A stretch of DNA of 8,110 bases from Bacillota bacterium (GTDB lineage: Bacteria; Bacillota; Dethiobacteria; SKNC01), in contig SKLX01000013.1 of NCBI GenBank assembly GCA_007121375.1, positions 1 through 8,110 on the forward strand, in the 5' to 3' direction. Within the stretch, counting starts at the first letter, position 1; every line of letters begins with the position of its first letter. A program made the translations under genes and the position numbers. Under the pieces are notes generated by a model. That model saw only the letters and a list, made by a program, of their open reading frames with translations, searched no databases and was not told where the DNA came from. Of the stretch, positions 1 to 6,012 are shown in pieces.

Positions 1-880
1 ATTTTTAATGATTTATCCTATAATGGTTCAGACGGATTTTAAAGAAATTATCAGGGCTGGAAAATCAATAAAACCCCTGGCAACGACCTTAATCCTTAAC
101 TGGCTGGTAAAACCATTCACCATGGCTTTTATAGCCTGGCTTTCCTTTAGAGTTATTTTGGGCCCCTTTGTTGGTTATGAAATGGGAAGCGAACTCATAG
201 CGGGAATGATTCTTTTAGGAATTGCTCCCTGCACAGCAATGGTTTTAGTATGGGGCTATCTATCCAGGGGTAATATGGGCCACGTAGTGGTAATGGTTGC
301 TATTAATTCCCTGACCATGGTAGTCCTTTACGGACCTCTTGCCGTTCTTTTATTACCTGTAGCCGATATTCCTGTACCTGTAGCCCGGGTAGCTTTTGGG
401 GTCCTAACCTTTGTGGGCCTTCCTCTGGTGGCAGGATATTATACGCGAAAAATACTGTTAAATAAAGATTTTGAAACCTTTGAAAGGTTTACCGGGAAGC
501 TGCATTACGTATCACCTGCTGCTTTATTACTAACTATAGTAGCTATAGTAACCCCTCAGTCAAGTATTATCCTTTCTAATCCTTTACTGGTACTTTTTGT
601 CTTAATCCCTCTGACTATTCAGATATTTGTCATCTTTGCCATAGGTTACCTTGGCTCTAAAAAAATTGGTCTTACCTATGAAGATGCCGCTCCAACAGCC
701 CAGATAGCAGCCAGTAATCACTTTGAAGTTGCCATTGCCATGGCTATAGCACTATATGGAATTGATTCCGGAGCCACCCTCGCGGCTGTAACGGGTATGT
801 TAATTGAGGTCCCCTTAATGCTCCTTCTGGTCCAGATATGCTTGAAAACCCAGCACTGGTTCCCCAGTAAAAGGCAGTAA
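1..880 (+). CDS. acr3: Acr3-family arsenite efflux permease, 5' end cut by window edge
   Basis: An integral membrane carrier that exports arsenite (As(III)) across the cytoplasmic membrane using the proton motive force. The reading frame is open to the left edge: two codons precede the first ATG at position 8, and family members are about 350 residues long with ten membrane segments. About 290 residues are visible, so the first one or two segments are missing and the ATG at 8 is internal. Counting from that Met, the hallmark GIAPCTAMV motif lies at 71-79, with the essential Cys at 75. The conserved NHFEVAIA segment lies at 237-244, with the functional Glu at 240. Many hydrophobic helices are evident and the C-terminus (QHWF) looks complete. 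An arsR-type gene follows 44 bases downstream on the same strand, which supports arsenic resistance. Identity as Acr3 rather than ArsB or another BART-superfamily carrier is confident. Confidence 0.93.
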   Translation, partial: FLMIYPIMVQTDFKEIIRAGKSIKPLATTLILNWLVKPFTMAFIAWLSFRVILGPFVGYEMGSELIAGMILLGIAPCTAMVLVWGYLSRGNMGHVVVMVAINSLTMVVLYGPLAVLLLPVADIPVPVARVAFGVLTFVGLPLVAGYYTRKILLNKDFETFERFTGKLHYVSPAALLLTIVAIVTPQSSIILSNPLLVLFVLIPLTIQIFVIFAIGYLGSKKIGLTYEDAAPTAQIAASNHFEVAIAMAIALYGIDSGATLAAVTGMLIEVPLMLLLVQICLKTQHWFPSKRQ

Positions 881-910
881 ATGTCCTGGAAATGAACCTT
901 TTAATTTAAA

Positions 911-918
911 GGGAGGTG
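911..918 (+). promoter_or_regulatory. Ribosome binding site that fixes the arsR start
   Basis: GGGAGGTG is a strong match to the 16S anti-Shine-Dalgarno sequence and ends 6 bases before the ATG at 925. An in-frame GTG at 916 lies inside this site and cannot be the start. Confidence 0.8.
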
Positions 919-924
919 CATACC

Positions 925-1203
925 ATGGAAAAAATGGCAGTTTATTTTAAAGCCTTGAGTGAAACCACACGCTTGAAAATAGTTATTACCTTGCTCAAAG
1001 GAGAACAATGTGTATGTAAGATTATAGACGAAATGCAGCTTTCTCAACCTGCGGTTTCTCATCATATGAAAATCTTAAAGCAGGCTGGCCTGGTGAAGGC
1101 CCGCCGGGAAGGAAAGTGGATTCATTATTCTCTTAATAAAGATGCTTTTAAAGAAATGGAAAAGCTGCTCCAGGAGGAACTTTTTAGCCTTGTCAACCAG
1201 TAA
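925..1203 (+). CDS. arsR: ArsR/SmtB-family metalloregulatory repressor
   Basis: A 92-residue winged helix-turn-helix repressor, expected to act as a dimer in the cytoplasm that releases its operator when As(III) or Sb(III) binds. The motif EQCVCKI at 27-33 corresponds to the classical ELCVCDL metal site of ArsR, with Cys29 and Cys31 at the start of the alpha-3 helix. The recognition helix LSQPAVSHHMKILKQAGLV spans 39-57, and the wing (ARREGKWIHYSL) spans 59-70. Length is normal for a minimal ArsR. The ATG at 925 is chosen because the Shine-Dalgarno at 911-918 precedes it at good spacing. It lies just downstream of the acr3 permease, an order opposite to the usual arsR-first operon, so both are probably on one message. 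No clear promoter or operator dyad is visible in the 44-base gap. Gene family is certain; arsenic as ligand is inferred from the Cys pair and the neighbour. Confidence 0.93.
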   Translation: MEKMAVYFKALSETTRLKIVITLLKGEQCVCKIIDEMQLSQPAVSHHMKILKQAGLVKARREGKWIHYSLNKDAFKEMEKLLQEELFSLVNQ

Positions 1204-1217
1204 TAACTACCGCTTAT

Positions 1218-1255
1218 AAAAATAGTCTCCCTTTATTAAAGGGAGACTATTTTTT
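1218..1255. terminator. Bidirectional rho-independent terminator between convergent genes
   Basis: A perfect inverted repeat, 1221-1235 with 1237-1251, forms a hairpin of about 14 base pairs with a three-base loop (core CTCCCTTT / AAAGGGAG). On the plus strand it runs into a T-tract at 1250-1255. On the minus strand the run AAAAA at 1218-1222 supplies a U-tract. It sits 17 bases after the arsR stop and 15 bases after the end of the minus-strand deacetylase gene, so it can serve both. Confidence 0.92.
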
Positions 1256-1266
1256 AAGCTTATACT

Positions 1267-2325
1267 TTATTTTACCAGTACCGGCCAGTATTCTTTTAAT
1301 TTATCTTTAACAGTGTTAATTCTTGACCAGGTAGAATCCCTTACATGATCATCTCCCGGTTTTCCTTCAGGCTCCATATCCCAGCCGGCCAGGGTATTTA
1401 ATACATTAAAGACCGATTCTGAGAGGGCATTAAGATTATATCCTCCTTCTAACAGGAGCACTATCTTACCGTCACAATGTTCGTCTGCTATTTCCTTCAT
1501 GATCCCCGCCATCATTCCATAGCCCTGGGAAGTTAAAGCCATCCCTGCCAGGGGGTCATTTTCATGGGCATCATGACCGGCAGATACCATAACCAGCTGA
1601 GGCTTATATTCATCGCATATGGGAACCAGTATTTCCCGCAGGATGGTTTCAAGATCCTTGTTGCTGGTTCCTCCAGAAAGGGGAACGTTAACTGTATACC
1701 CCTCACCCTTACCGGCTCCAATTTCTTCAATGGACCCTGTGCCCGGATAAGCGGGACTCTGGTGGGTAGATAAATAGAGGGCCCGGGGGTCATGGTACAA
1801 CATTAACTGGGTACCATTACCGTGATGAACATCCCAATCATAAATAAGAATTCTTTCCAGGTTATAAGCTTTCATGGCATGGTAAGCAGCAATGGCGGCA
1901 TTATTAAAAAGACAAAACCCCATTCCCCGGCTGGGCTCGGCATGGTGACCGGGTGGACGGACAAAGGCGAACACGTGATCCAGTTCATCCTTCATGACTT
2001 TATCCACTGCTGTTATAGAACCCCCGGCAGCCAAAAGAGCTGTATCATAACTTTGGGTACAGATAAGGGTATCCAGGTCTAAAGCGTTATATCCCTTTGC
2101 ACAATAGTTTTCAACTTCCTCAATGTATTTTCTGGTATGAGCATATTCTATCTCCTCTACACTAGCCTTTCGAGGCTCCACCCTTTCCAGTTTCTCCAGA
2201 ACCCCCTTTTTTTCTAGAAAAGACATTATCGCATTCAGTCTCTCCTTCTTTTCCGGGTGCATTCCTGTTTCATGAAGAAGATACCTGTCATCATAAATAA
2301 TGCCTGTCCTGATTTCTGAACTCAT
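1267..2325 (-). CDS. Histone-deacetylase-fold zinc amidohydrolase (class II-like / AcuC-AphA family)
   Basis: A 352-residue single-domain cytoplasmic enzyme of the arginase/deacetylase superfamily, which removes acetyl (or other acyl) groups from lysine side chains or polyamines. Visible catalytic features are RPPGHHAE at 123-130 with the charge-relay His127/His128, and DWDVHHGNGT at 163-172 with predicted zinc ligands Asp165 and His167. The STHQSPAYPGTG loop lies at 186-197, SAGHDAHENDP at 248-258 gives the third zinc ligand Asp252, and LEGGYN at 292-297 gives the transition-state Tyr296. All residues needed for activity are present. The HQSP..PGTG loop resembles bacterial class II HDAH-like proteins more than AcuC proper. 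AGGAGG lies about 9 bases upstream of the ATG. It is the last gene of the minus-strand cluster, 42 bases after fxsA, and ends at a strong terminator. The substrate cannot be told from sequence: acetylated proteins, acetylpolyamines and small acylamides are all possible. Confidence 0.93.
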   Translation of the reverse strand: MSSEIRTGIIYDDRYLLHETGMHPEKKERLNAIMSFLEKKGVLEKLERVEPRKASVEEIEYAHTRKYIEEVENYCAKGYNALDLDTLICTQSYDTALLAAGGSITAVDKVMKDELDHVFAFVRPPGHHAEPSRGMGFCLFNNAAIAAYHAMKAYNLERILIYDWDVHHGNGTQLMLYHDPRALYLSTHQSPAYPGTGSIEEIGAGKGEGYTVNVPLSGGTSNKDLETILREILVPICDEYKPQLVMVSAGHDAHENDPLAGMALTSQGYGMMAGIMKEIADEHCDGKIVLLLEGGYNLNALSESVFNVLNTLAGWDMEPEGKPGDDHVRDSTWSRINTVKDKLKEYWPVLVK

Positions 2326-2367
2326 ATATTATTACCTCCTCCTTCTAAATTATATTTAAAACTTTTA

Positions 2368-2757
2368 CTACCACCGCCGAATCCTTATATCTCCCTCCTG
2401 CATCATTTTGTATACCTTATCCCTAACAAGCTTTTTTATATAATAGCGGGTTTGGGGCATGAGCAGGGAAAAACCCAAAATATCTGTTATTAATCCTGGA
2501 GTTAATAAAAAAGCAGCTCCTACCAGAACACAGGCTCCATCAAACATTTCCTCTGCTGGAAAAACTCCCTCTTCCAGCTCTGCCCTGAACCGGTATATGG
2601 TATAAAAGCCCTGCATTCTGGCTAAAAGTACTCCAAAAAAACCTGTTGCCCCCACAATTATAATTGTAGGTATAACACCAATTCTTTTTCCAATTTCTAT
2701 AAGGAGAAAAACTTCTAAAAGGGGAGTAAGGGTAAACAATAATAGAAACTTTAACAT
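2368..2757 (-). CDS. fxsA: FxsA family cytoplasmic membrane protein
   Basis: A 129-residue membrane protein of the FxsA family, named after the E. coli protein whose overproduction relieves exclusion of phage T7 by the F plasmid. The normal cellular role is not established. Predicted membrane segments are about 2-22, 28-46 and 73-100. The family signature TPGLITD at 86-92, followed by GFSLLMPQTR to 104, is clear. The C-terminus is basic and presumably cytoplasmic (KKLVRDKVYKMM, ending RIRRW). The ATG at 2757 is preceded by TAGGAGG, which overlaps the stop codon of the upstream thioesterase gene, so translation of the two is probably coupled. As I recall, fxsA also lies downstream of pyk in Bacillus, so this placement looks ancestral. 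Confidence 0.9.
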   Translation of the reverse strand: MLKFLLLFTLTPLLEVFLLIEIGKRIGVIPTIIIVGATGFFGVLLARMQGFYTIYRFRAELEEGVFPAEEMFDGACVLVGAAFLLTPGLITDILGFSLLMPQTRYYIKKLVRDKVYKMMQEGDIRIRRW

Positions 2758-2762
2758 TAATG

Positions 2763-2769
2763 CCTCCTA
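2763..2769 (-). promoter_or_regulatory. fxsA ribosome binding site built on the upstream stop codon
   Basis: On the minus strand TAGGAGG combines the TAG stop of the thioesterase gene with the Shine-Dalgarno of fxsA, 5 bases before its ATG. A ribosome terminating on the first gene would sit on the initiation site of the second. Confidence 0.75.
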
Positions 2770-3195
2770 GTCAGCCACATATTCCAGGGTTTCTACTAAC
2801 CTTCTCCACAAAAAGGGATTTTGTTTTTTTAAAACGGCAGGTCTCCCTTTGCTGTTTACAAAAGCATGCTGGGTATGTCCAAGGGCCAAAACTTCACCAT
2901 CAACATCCCTGACCACTTCATAATTGAATGTTATTCTAATACCTTGAAAGGATGCTACCCTGGTATGTATATTAATCAGGTCATCATATCTAGCAGGAAC
3001 CTTAAACTCGCAAAATGCTTCTATTACAGGAAGAAATAAATCATTTTTTTCGAATTGACTGTAAGGCATCCCCAGTCTTCTGAAATATTCAGTTCTTCCT
3101 ATTTCAAACCAAACAAAATAATTAGAATAATATACTACGCCCATTTTATCCGTTTCCTTATAACGGACCCTGACCTGAGTTATTTTAGATTTCAT
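2767..3195 (-). CDS. Acyl-CoA thioesterase, YbgC/FadM-like single hotdog domain
   Basis: A 142-residue cytoplasmic hotdog-fold protein of the 4-hydroxybenzoyl-CoA thioesterase (4HBT) group, expected to hydrolyse acyl-CoA thioesters to free acid and CoA, probably as a tetramer. The signature runs from RYKETDKMGVVYY (11-23) to SNYFVWFEIGRTE (24-36), with Asp16 as the predicted catalytic acid. The rest of the hotdog strand pattern (FCEFKVPARYDDLINIHT, ITFNYEVVRD, GHTQHAFVN) is intact. There are in-frame ATGs at 3204, 3201 and 3195. The only Shine-Dalgarno, AAAGGA at 3205-3210, abuts the first two but lies 9 bases from the third, so 3195 is preferred; the 3204 start would give 145 residues. It follows pyk by 21 bases and precedes fxsA by 9. 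The preferred acyl-CoA is unknown; its position near accDA suggests, but does not show, a role with acyl-CoA pools. Confidence 0.9.
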   Translation of the reverse strand: MKSKITQVRVRYKETDKMGVVYYSNYFVWFEIGRTEYFRRLGMPYSQFEKNDLFLPVIEAFCEFKVPARYDDLINIHTRVASFQGIRITFNYEVVRDVDGEVLALGHTQHAFVNSKGRPAVLKKQNPFLWRRLVETLEYVAD

Positions 3196-3204
3196 CCCCA
3201 TCAT

Positions 3205-3210
3205 TCCTTT
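3205..3210 (-). promoter_or_regulatory. Ribosome binding site that favours the third ATG of the thioesterase gene
   Basis: AAAGGA on the minus strand directly abuts the ATG at 3204 but is separated by 9 bases from the ATG at 3195, which is the workable spacing. Confidence 0.5.
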
Positions 3211-3216
3211 GTATTC

Positions 3217-4962
3217 CTATAAAACTTTTACTTTTCCCTGGTAAACCAATCCCCTCATGGGATCAATGGTTATTTCCAACCCCTTTTCCAGTTTTTCCAT
3301 AGCCCCTTTAGCTCCAACAATTACGGGAACCCCTATGGAAAGAGCTACCACAGCCGTATGGGAAGTAAGGCCTCCCTCTTCAGCTATTATCCCCCGGGCC
3401 TTTTCCATAGAAGGCACATAATCCCTATCTGTGCCATATACCACCAGGATTCCATTTTCCTTGATTTTTTCCGCTTCCTGGGGACTGCGGACGGGAAATG
3501 CTTTGCCTGTTACTGCCTCTTTACCAATGCCCGTCCCCCGCACCAGTACTTGCCCCACGGTATGAACCCTTAGCAAATTAGTTGTTCCTACCCCTATCGG
3601 CACCCCAGCAGTAATAACTATAAGCTCCCCATTTTTAATTAACCTGGCTTTCAAAGCTGCTTTAATAGCCTCTTCAAACATTTCATCGGTATTTTCTGTG
3701 GGGCTGCAAATGATAGGATATACACCCCAGGTAAGGGTTAAATATCGAACCACATTATGGTTTGGAGTTACAGCAATAATGGGAGCTCTGGGTTTATATT
3801 TAGAAACCATCCGAGCCGTCTGCCCCGATTGGGTAGATGAAAGAATGGCAGAGGCCCCTAAAACCTTGGCTGTATAACAGGTTGAATAACTGATGGCATC
3901 AGTAACCGTCCTGTTAGTTTGGGGACCAAAAGACTCCATGATTTCGTCATATCTCAAAGCAGTTTCAGCCCGGAGTGCTATGCGATCCATAACCCTTACG
4001 GATTCCACCGGGTAGCCTCCAATAGCACTTTCCCCTGAAAGCATTACTGCATCGGTCCCATCAAAAATTGCATTGGCTACATCGCTGGCTTCCGCCCTGG
4101 TAGGCCTGGGATTTCTAATCATGGAATCCAGCATTTGGGTGGCAGTTATAACGGGTTTGCCCTTTTGATTACATTTTTCAATTATTTCTTTTTGTACCAG
4201 GGGAACATCTTCCGCTGGTATTTCAACGCCCAGGTCTCCCCGGGCCACCATTACACCATCTGAAACTTCCAGGATCTTATCAATATTTTTGACCCCTTCC
4301 TCGTTTTCTATCTTGGCAATGACCTTCATACGCCCTTTATTTTCTTCCAGCAGATTCCTTATTTCCATGATATCTGAAGCCCTGCGAACATAAGAGGCTG
4401 CTAAAAAATCCAGGTCCTGGCTTATTCCATAAATAATATCTTCTTTATCCTTCTCACACATAGGAGGAAGGTTAACAGAAACACCCGGAAGATTAATGCT
4501 TTTTCTACTGTGAAGTTCCCCACCGTATTCAACTACACAAATAACTTCCCTTTCCCTAACCTCTTTAACCAGGAGCTTAATTAATCCGTCATCCAGTAAA
4601 ATTCTTTTTCCCGGTCCCACATCATTAACAATACCTTTATAGGTGACAGATACCCTGTTTTCATCACCAATAATATCCTCTGTAGTCAGGGTAAAAGTAT
4701 GGCCCTTATGTAGTTTTACTTTTCCTTCTTCAAAGGTACCAATCCTTATTTCCGGGCCCCGGGAATCCATCATAATACCCACGTTTCTTTTAGTCCTGGC
4801 AAATGCTTTGCGAATTCTTCCTATCCTTCTTTCATGGTCTACCAGGTCCCCGTGGGAAAAGTTTAATCGGGCTACATCCATCCCTGCTCGCATTAAACTG
4901 ATGAGGGTAGAAAGGGATTCACTGGCAGGACCTATGGTACAGACAATTTTTGTCCGCCTCAA
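3217..4962 (-). CDS. pyk: Pyruvate kinase with C-terminal PEP-utilizer (phosphohistidine-like) domain
   Basis: Catalyses phosphoenolpyruvate + ADP to pyruvate + ATP, the last step of glycolysis, in the cytoplasm. With the preferred TTG start the protein has 581 residues, against about 470 for the core enzyme. The extra 105 or so residues match the C-terminal domain of Bacillus-type pyruvate kinases. Visible motifs are TKIVCTIGPAS near the start, VARLNFSHG at 30-38, DSRGPEIRIG at 66-75, AKIENEEG with catalytic Lys217 at 216-223, MVARGDLGVEIP at 238-249 with metal ligand Asp243, and ATQMLDSMIRNPRPTRAE at 274-291. The C-terminal domain keeps the GGLTSHTAVVAL motif with His535. Starting at TTG 4962 gives MRRTKIVCTIGPAS, which aligns end to end with the B. 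subtilis N-terminus as I recall it, and GGGGTG lies 6 bases upstream. The in-frame GTG at 4971 would add three residues but has no Shine-Dalgarno. It follows pfkA by 21 bases, so co-expression is likely. Unusual residues at the potassium site are described in the findings. Confidence 0.96.
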   Translation of the reverse strand: MRRTKIVCTIGPASESLSTLISLMRAGMDVARLNFSHGDLVDHERRIGRIRKAFARTKRNVGIMMDSRGPEIRIGTFEEGKVKLHKGHTFTLTTEDIIGDENRVSVTYKGIVNDVGPGKRILLDDGLIKLLVKEVREREVICVVEYGGELHSRKSINLPGVSVNLPPMCEKDKEDIIYGISQDLDFLAASYVRRASDIMEIRNLLEENKGRMKVIAKIENEEGVKNIDKILEVSDGVMVARGDLGVEIPAEDVPLVQKEIIEKCNQKGKPVITATQMLDSMIRNPRPTRAEASDVANAIFDGTDAVMLSGESAIGGYPVESVRVMDRIALRAETALRYDEIMESFGPQTNRTVTDAISYSTCYTAKVLGASAILSSTQSGQTARMVSKYKPRAPIIAVTPNHNVVRYLTLTWGVYPIICSPTENTDEMFEEAIKAALKARLIKNGELIVITAGVPIGVGTTNLLRVHTVGQVLVRGTGIGKEAVTGKAFPVRSPQEAEKIKENGILVVYGTDRDYVPSMEKARGIIAEEGGLTSHTAVVALSIGVPVIVGAKGAMEKLEKGLEITIDPMRGLVYQGKVKVL

Positions 4963-4968
4963 ATTATA

Positions 4969-4974
4969 CACCCC
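4969..4974 (-). promoter_or_regulatory. Probable pyk Shine-Dalgarno deciding a TTG start
   Basis: GGGGTG on the minus strand lies 6 bases before the TTG at 4962 and overlaps the alternative GTG at 4971, which therefore has no ribosome binding site of its own. Confidence 0.5.
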
Positions 4975-4983
4975 ATTAAAATA

Positions 4984-5946
4984 TTAAGTAGCCAGAATTC
5001 TGGCAAGATCGTAAATGGTTTCATCAAGGGCTTTCCTTTGGCTTAAAGCTGTGCTAAACTCTGTGGGCTTTATCTCTCCCCCCATGAGGCCAACCATTAA
5101 ATTACTTTTACCGTCCCTTAGCAAATCAAGGGCTTTGGACCCCATCCTGCTGGCAATGATTCGATCAAAAGCGGTGGGGGTTCCCCCCCTTTGCAGGTGA
5201 CCCAGGATAGTTATACGGGTGTCCATGTCTGTTTTCTTTTTAATGGCTTCCCCTATAGCAATGCCGCTGGCAGCTCCTTCTGCCACGAGAATAATACTAT
5301 GTAGCTTGCCCCGCTCATGTCCTTTTTTAATTCTTGCACAAACCTCATCAATATCAAAGTCTATTTCAGGAACAAGAATGGATTCAGCTCCCCCGGCCAG
5401 CCCGGCATAAAGGGCCAAAAAACCGGCTTCTCTCCCCATCACCTCTACTACGAAAATCCTTTCATGGGAGGTCGCCGTGTCCCTTAATTTATTGATAGCA
5501 TCCGTTACAGTATTCATGGCTGTATCAAAGCCTATACATACATCCGTATAAGCTATGTCGCTATCTATGGAGCCTGGGATTCCAATGGTTTGGACTACCC
5601 CCCTATCCCCAAGGGCCATGGCTCCCCTAAAAGAACCATCTCCACCAATAACAATAAGTCCGTCCAGCTTGTACTCTTTAATTTTATTTATAGCTTTTTC
5701 CTGTCCCGCCCTGGTAACAAATTCAGGACAGCGGGCAGTTAAAAGCCTGGTACCCCCCCGCTGGATTATATCTGCCACGGAACCTAATTCCATCTTTTCA
5801 AAATCACCGTTAATGAGTCCATGGAACCCCCTTTTAATTCCATAAACCTCCAGACCGTAATATATGCCCTTCCTGACTATAGCCCTTACCGCTGCATTCA
5901 TACCGGGGGCGTCTCCTCCGCTGGTCAAAACCCCTACCCTGTGCAT
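4984..5946 (-). CDS. pfkA: ATP-dependent 6-phosphofructokinase
   Basis: Phosphorylates fructose 6-phosphate to fructose 1,6-bisphosphate with ATP, the committed step of glycolysis; expected to be an allosteric tetramer. The 320 residues match the bacterial PfkA length. ATP site: GGDAPGMN at 10-17, Arg72 in TARCPEF, and GGDGS at 101-105. Substrate residues seen are the catalytic Asp128, Arg163, MGR at 170-172, Glu223, Arg244, His250 and Arg253. Effector-site residues Arg21, Arg25, Glu188, Arg212 and Lys214 are kept, so ADP/PEP regulation of the Bacillus/E. coli type is plausible. Gly104 rather than Asp at that position indicates ATP and not pyrophosphate use. The catalytic loop reads GSIDSDI at 125-131 where almost all relatives have GTIDNDI. 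The ATG at 5946 has GAGGAGG 7 bases upstream. Flanked by accA and pyk in the order usual for Firmicutes. Confidence 0.96.
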   Translation of the reverse strand: MHRVGVLTSGGDAPGMNAAVRAIVRKGIYYGLEVYGIKRGFHGLINGDFEKMELGSVADIIQRGGTRLLTARCPEFVTRAGQEKAINKIKEYKLDGLIVIGGDGSFRGAMALGDRGVVQTIGIPGSIDSDIAYTDVCIGFDTAMNTVTDAINKLRDTATSHERIFVVEVMGREAGFLALYAGLAGGAESILVPEIDFDIDEVCARIKKGHERGKLHSIILVAEGAASGIAIGEAIKKKTDMDTRITILGHLQRGGTPTAFDRIIASRMGSKALDLLRDGKSNLMVGLMGGEIKPTEFSTALSQRKALDETIYDLARILAT

Positions 5947-5965
5947 ATTTATCCTCCTCTTAATC

Positions 5966-5992
5966 TAAAAATAAAAAACTCTTTTTATTATA
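5966..5992 (-). other. A:T-only inverted repeat with a TATAAT in the accA-pfkA gap
   Basis: The 66-base spacer between accA and pfkA is the largest in the operon from accD onward. It contains a perfect 8-bp A:T inverted repeat (5970-5977 with 5982-5989, four-base loop) followed on the minus strand by a short T-run. A TATAAT reads on the minus strand at 5992-5987, overlapping it. No acceptable -35 box lies 16-18 bases upstream, and a hairpin made only of A:T pairs would be weak. It may be a weak promoter or attenuator, or just AT-rich spacer. Confidence 0.25.
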
Positions 5993-6012
5993 AACAAACC
6001 AGGGAGATTTTA

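Noticed and set aside
8..880. The ATG at 8 as a true start of a short Acr3
   Set aside because: The frame is open upstream to the window edge, the protein would lack the first membrane segments found in all family members, and no ribosome binding site can be seen.
881..924. ArsR operator or promoter between acr3 and arsR
   Set aside because: The gap is only 44 bases with no inverted repeat of ArsR type and no paired -35/-10 elements; it contains only the Shine-Dalgarno.
1564..1773. Open frames opposite or out of frame with the deacetylase gene (also at 1533-1793 and 1822-2082)
   Set aside because: They lie wholly inside a gene with complete catalytic motifs, show no recognisable domain, and have low-complexity translations typical of antisense shadows.
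2349..2354. TATAAT on the minus strand before the deacetylase gene, as a possible separate promoter
   Set aside because: The region 16-18 bases upstream is GCGGTGG-like with no resemblance to a -35 box, there is no extended -10 TG, and it is inside a short AT-rich spacer where such hexamers arise by chance.
4643..5845. Plus-strand open frames across pyk and pfkA (4643-4987, 5015-5200, 5219-5410, 5555-5845), and 5821-6030
   Set aside because: Ser/Pro/Leu-rich antisense translations of well-conserved enzymes with no family features. The one reaching the accA-pfkA gap also starts inside pfkA and has no ribosome binding site.
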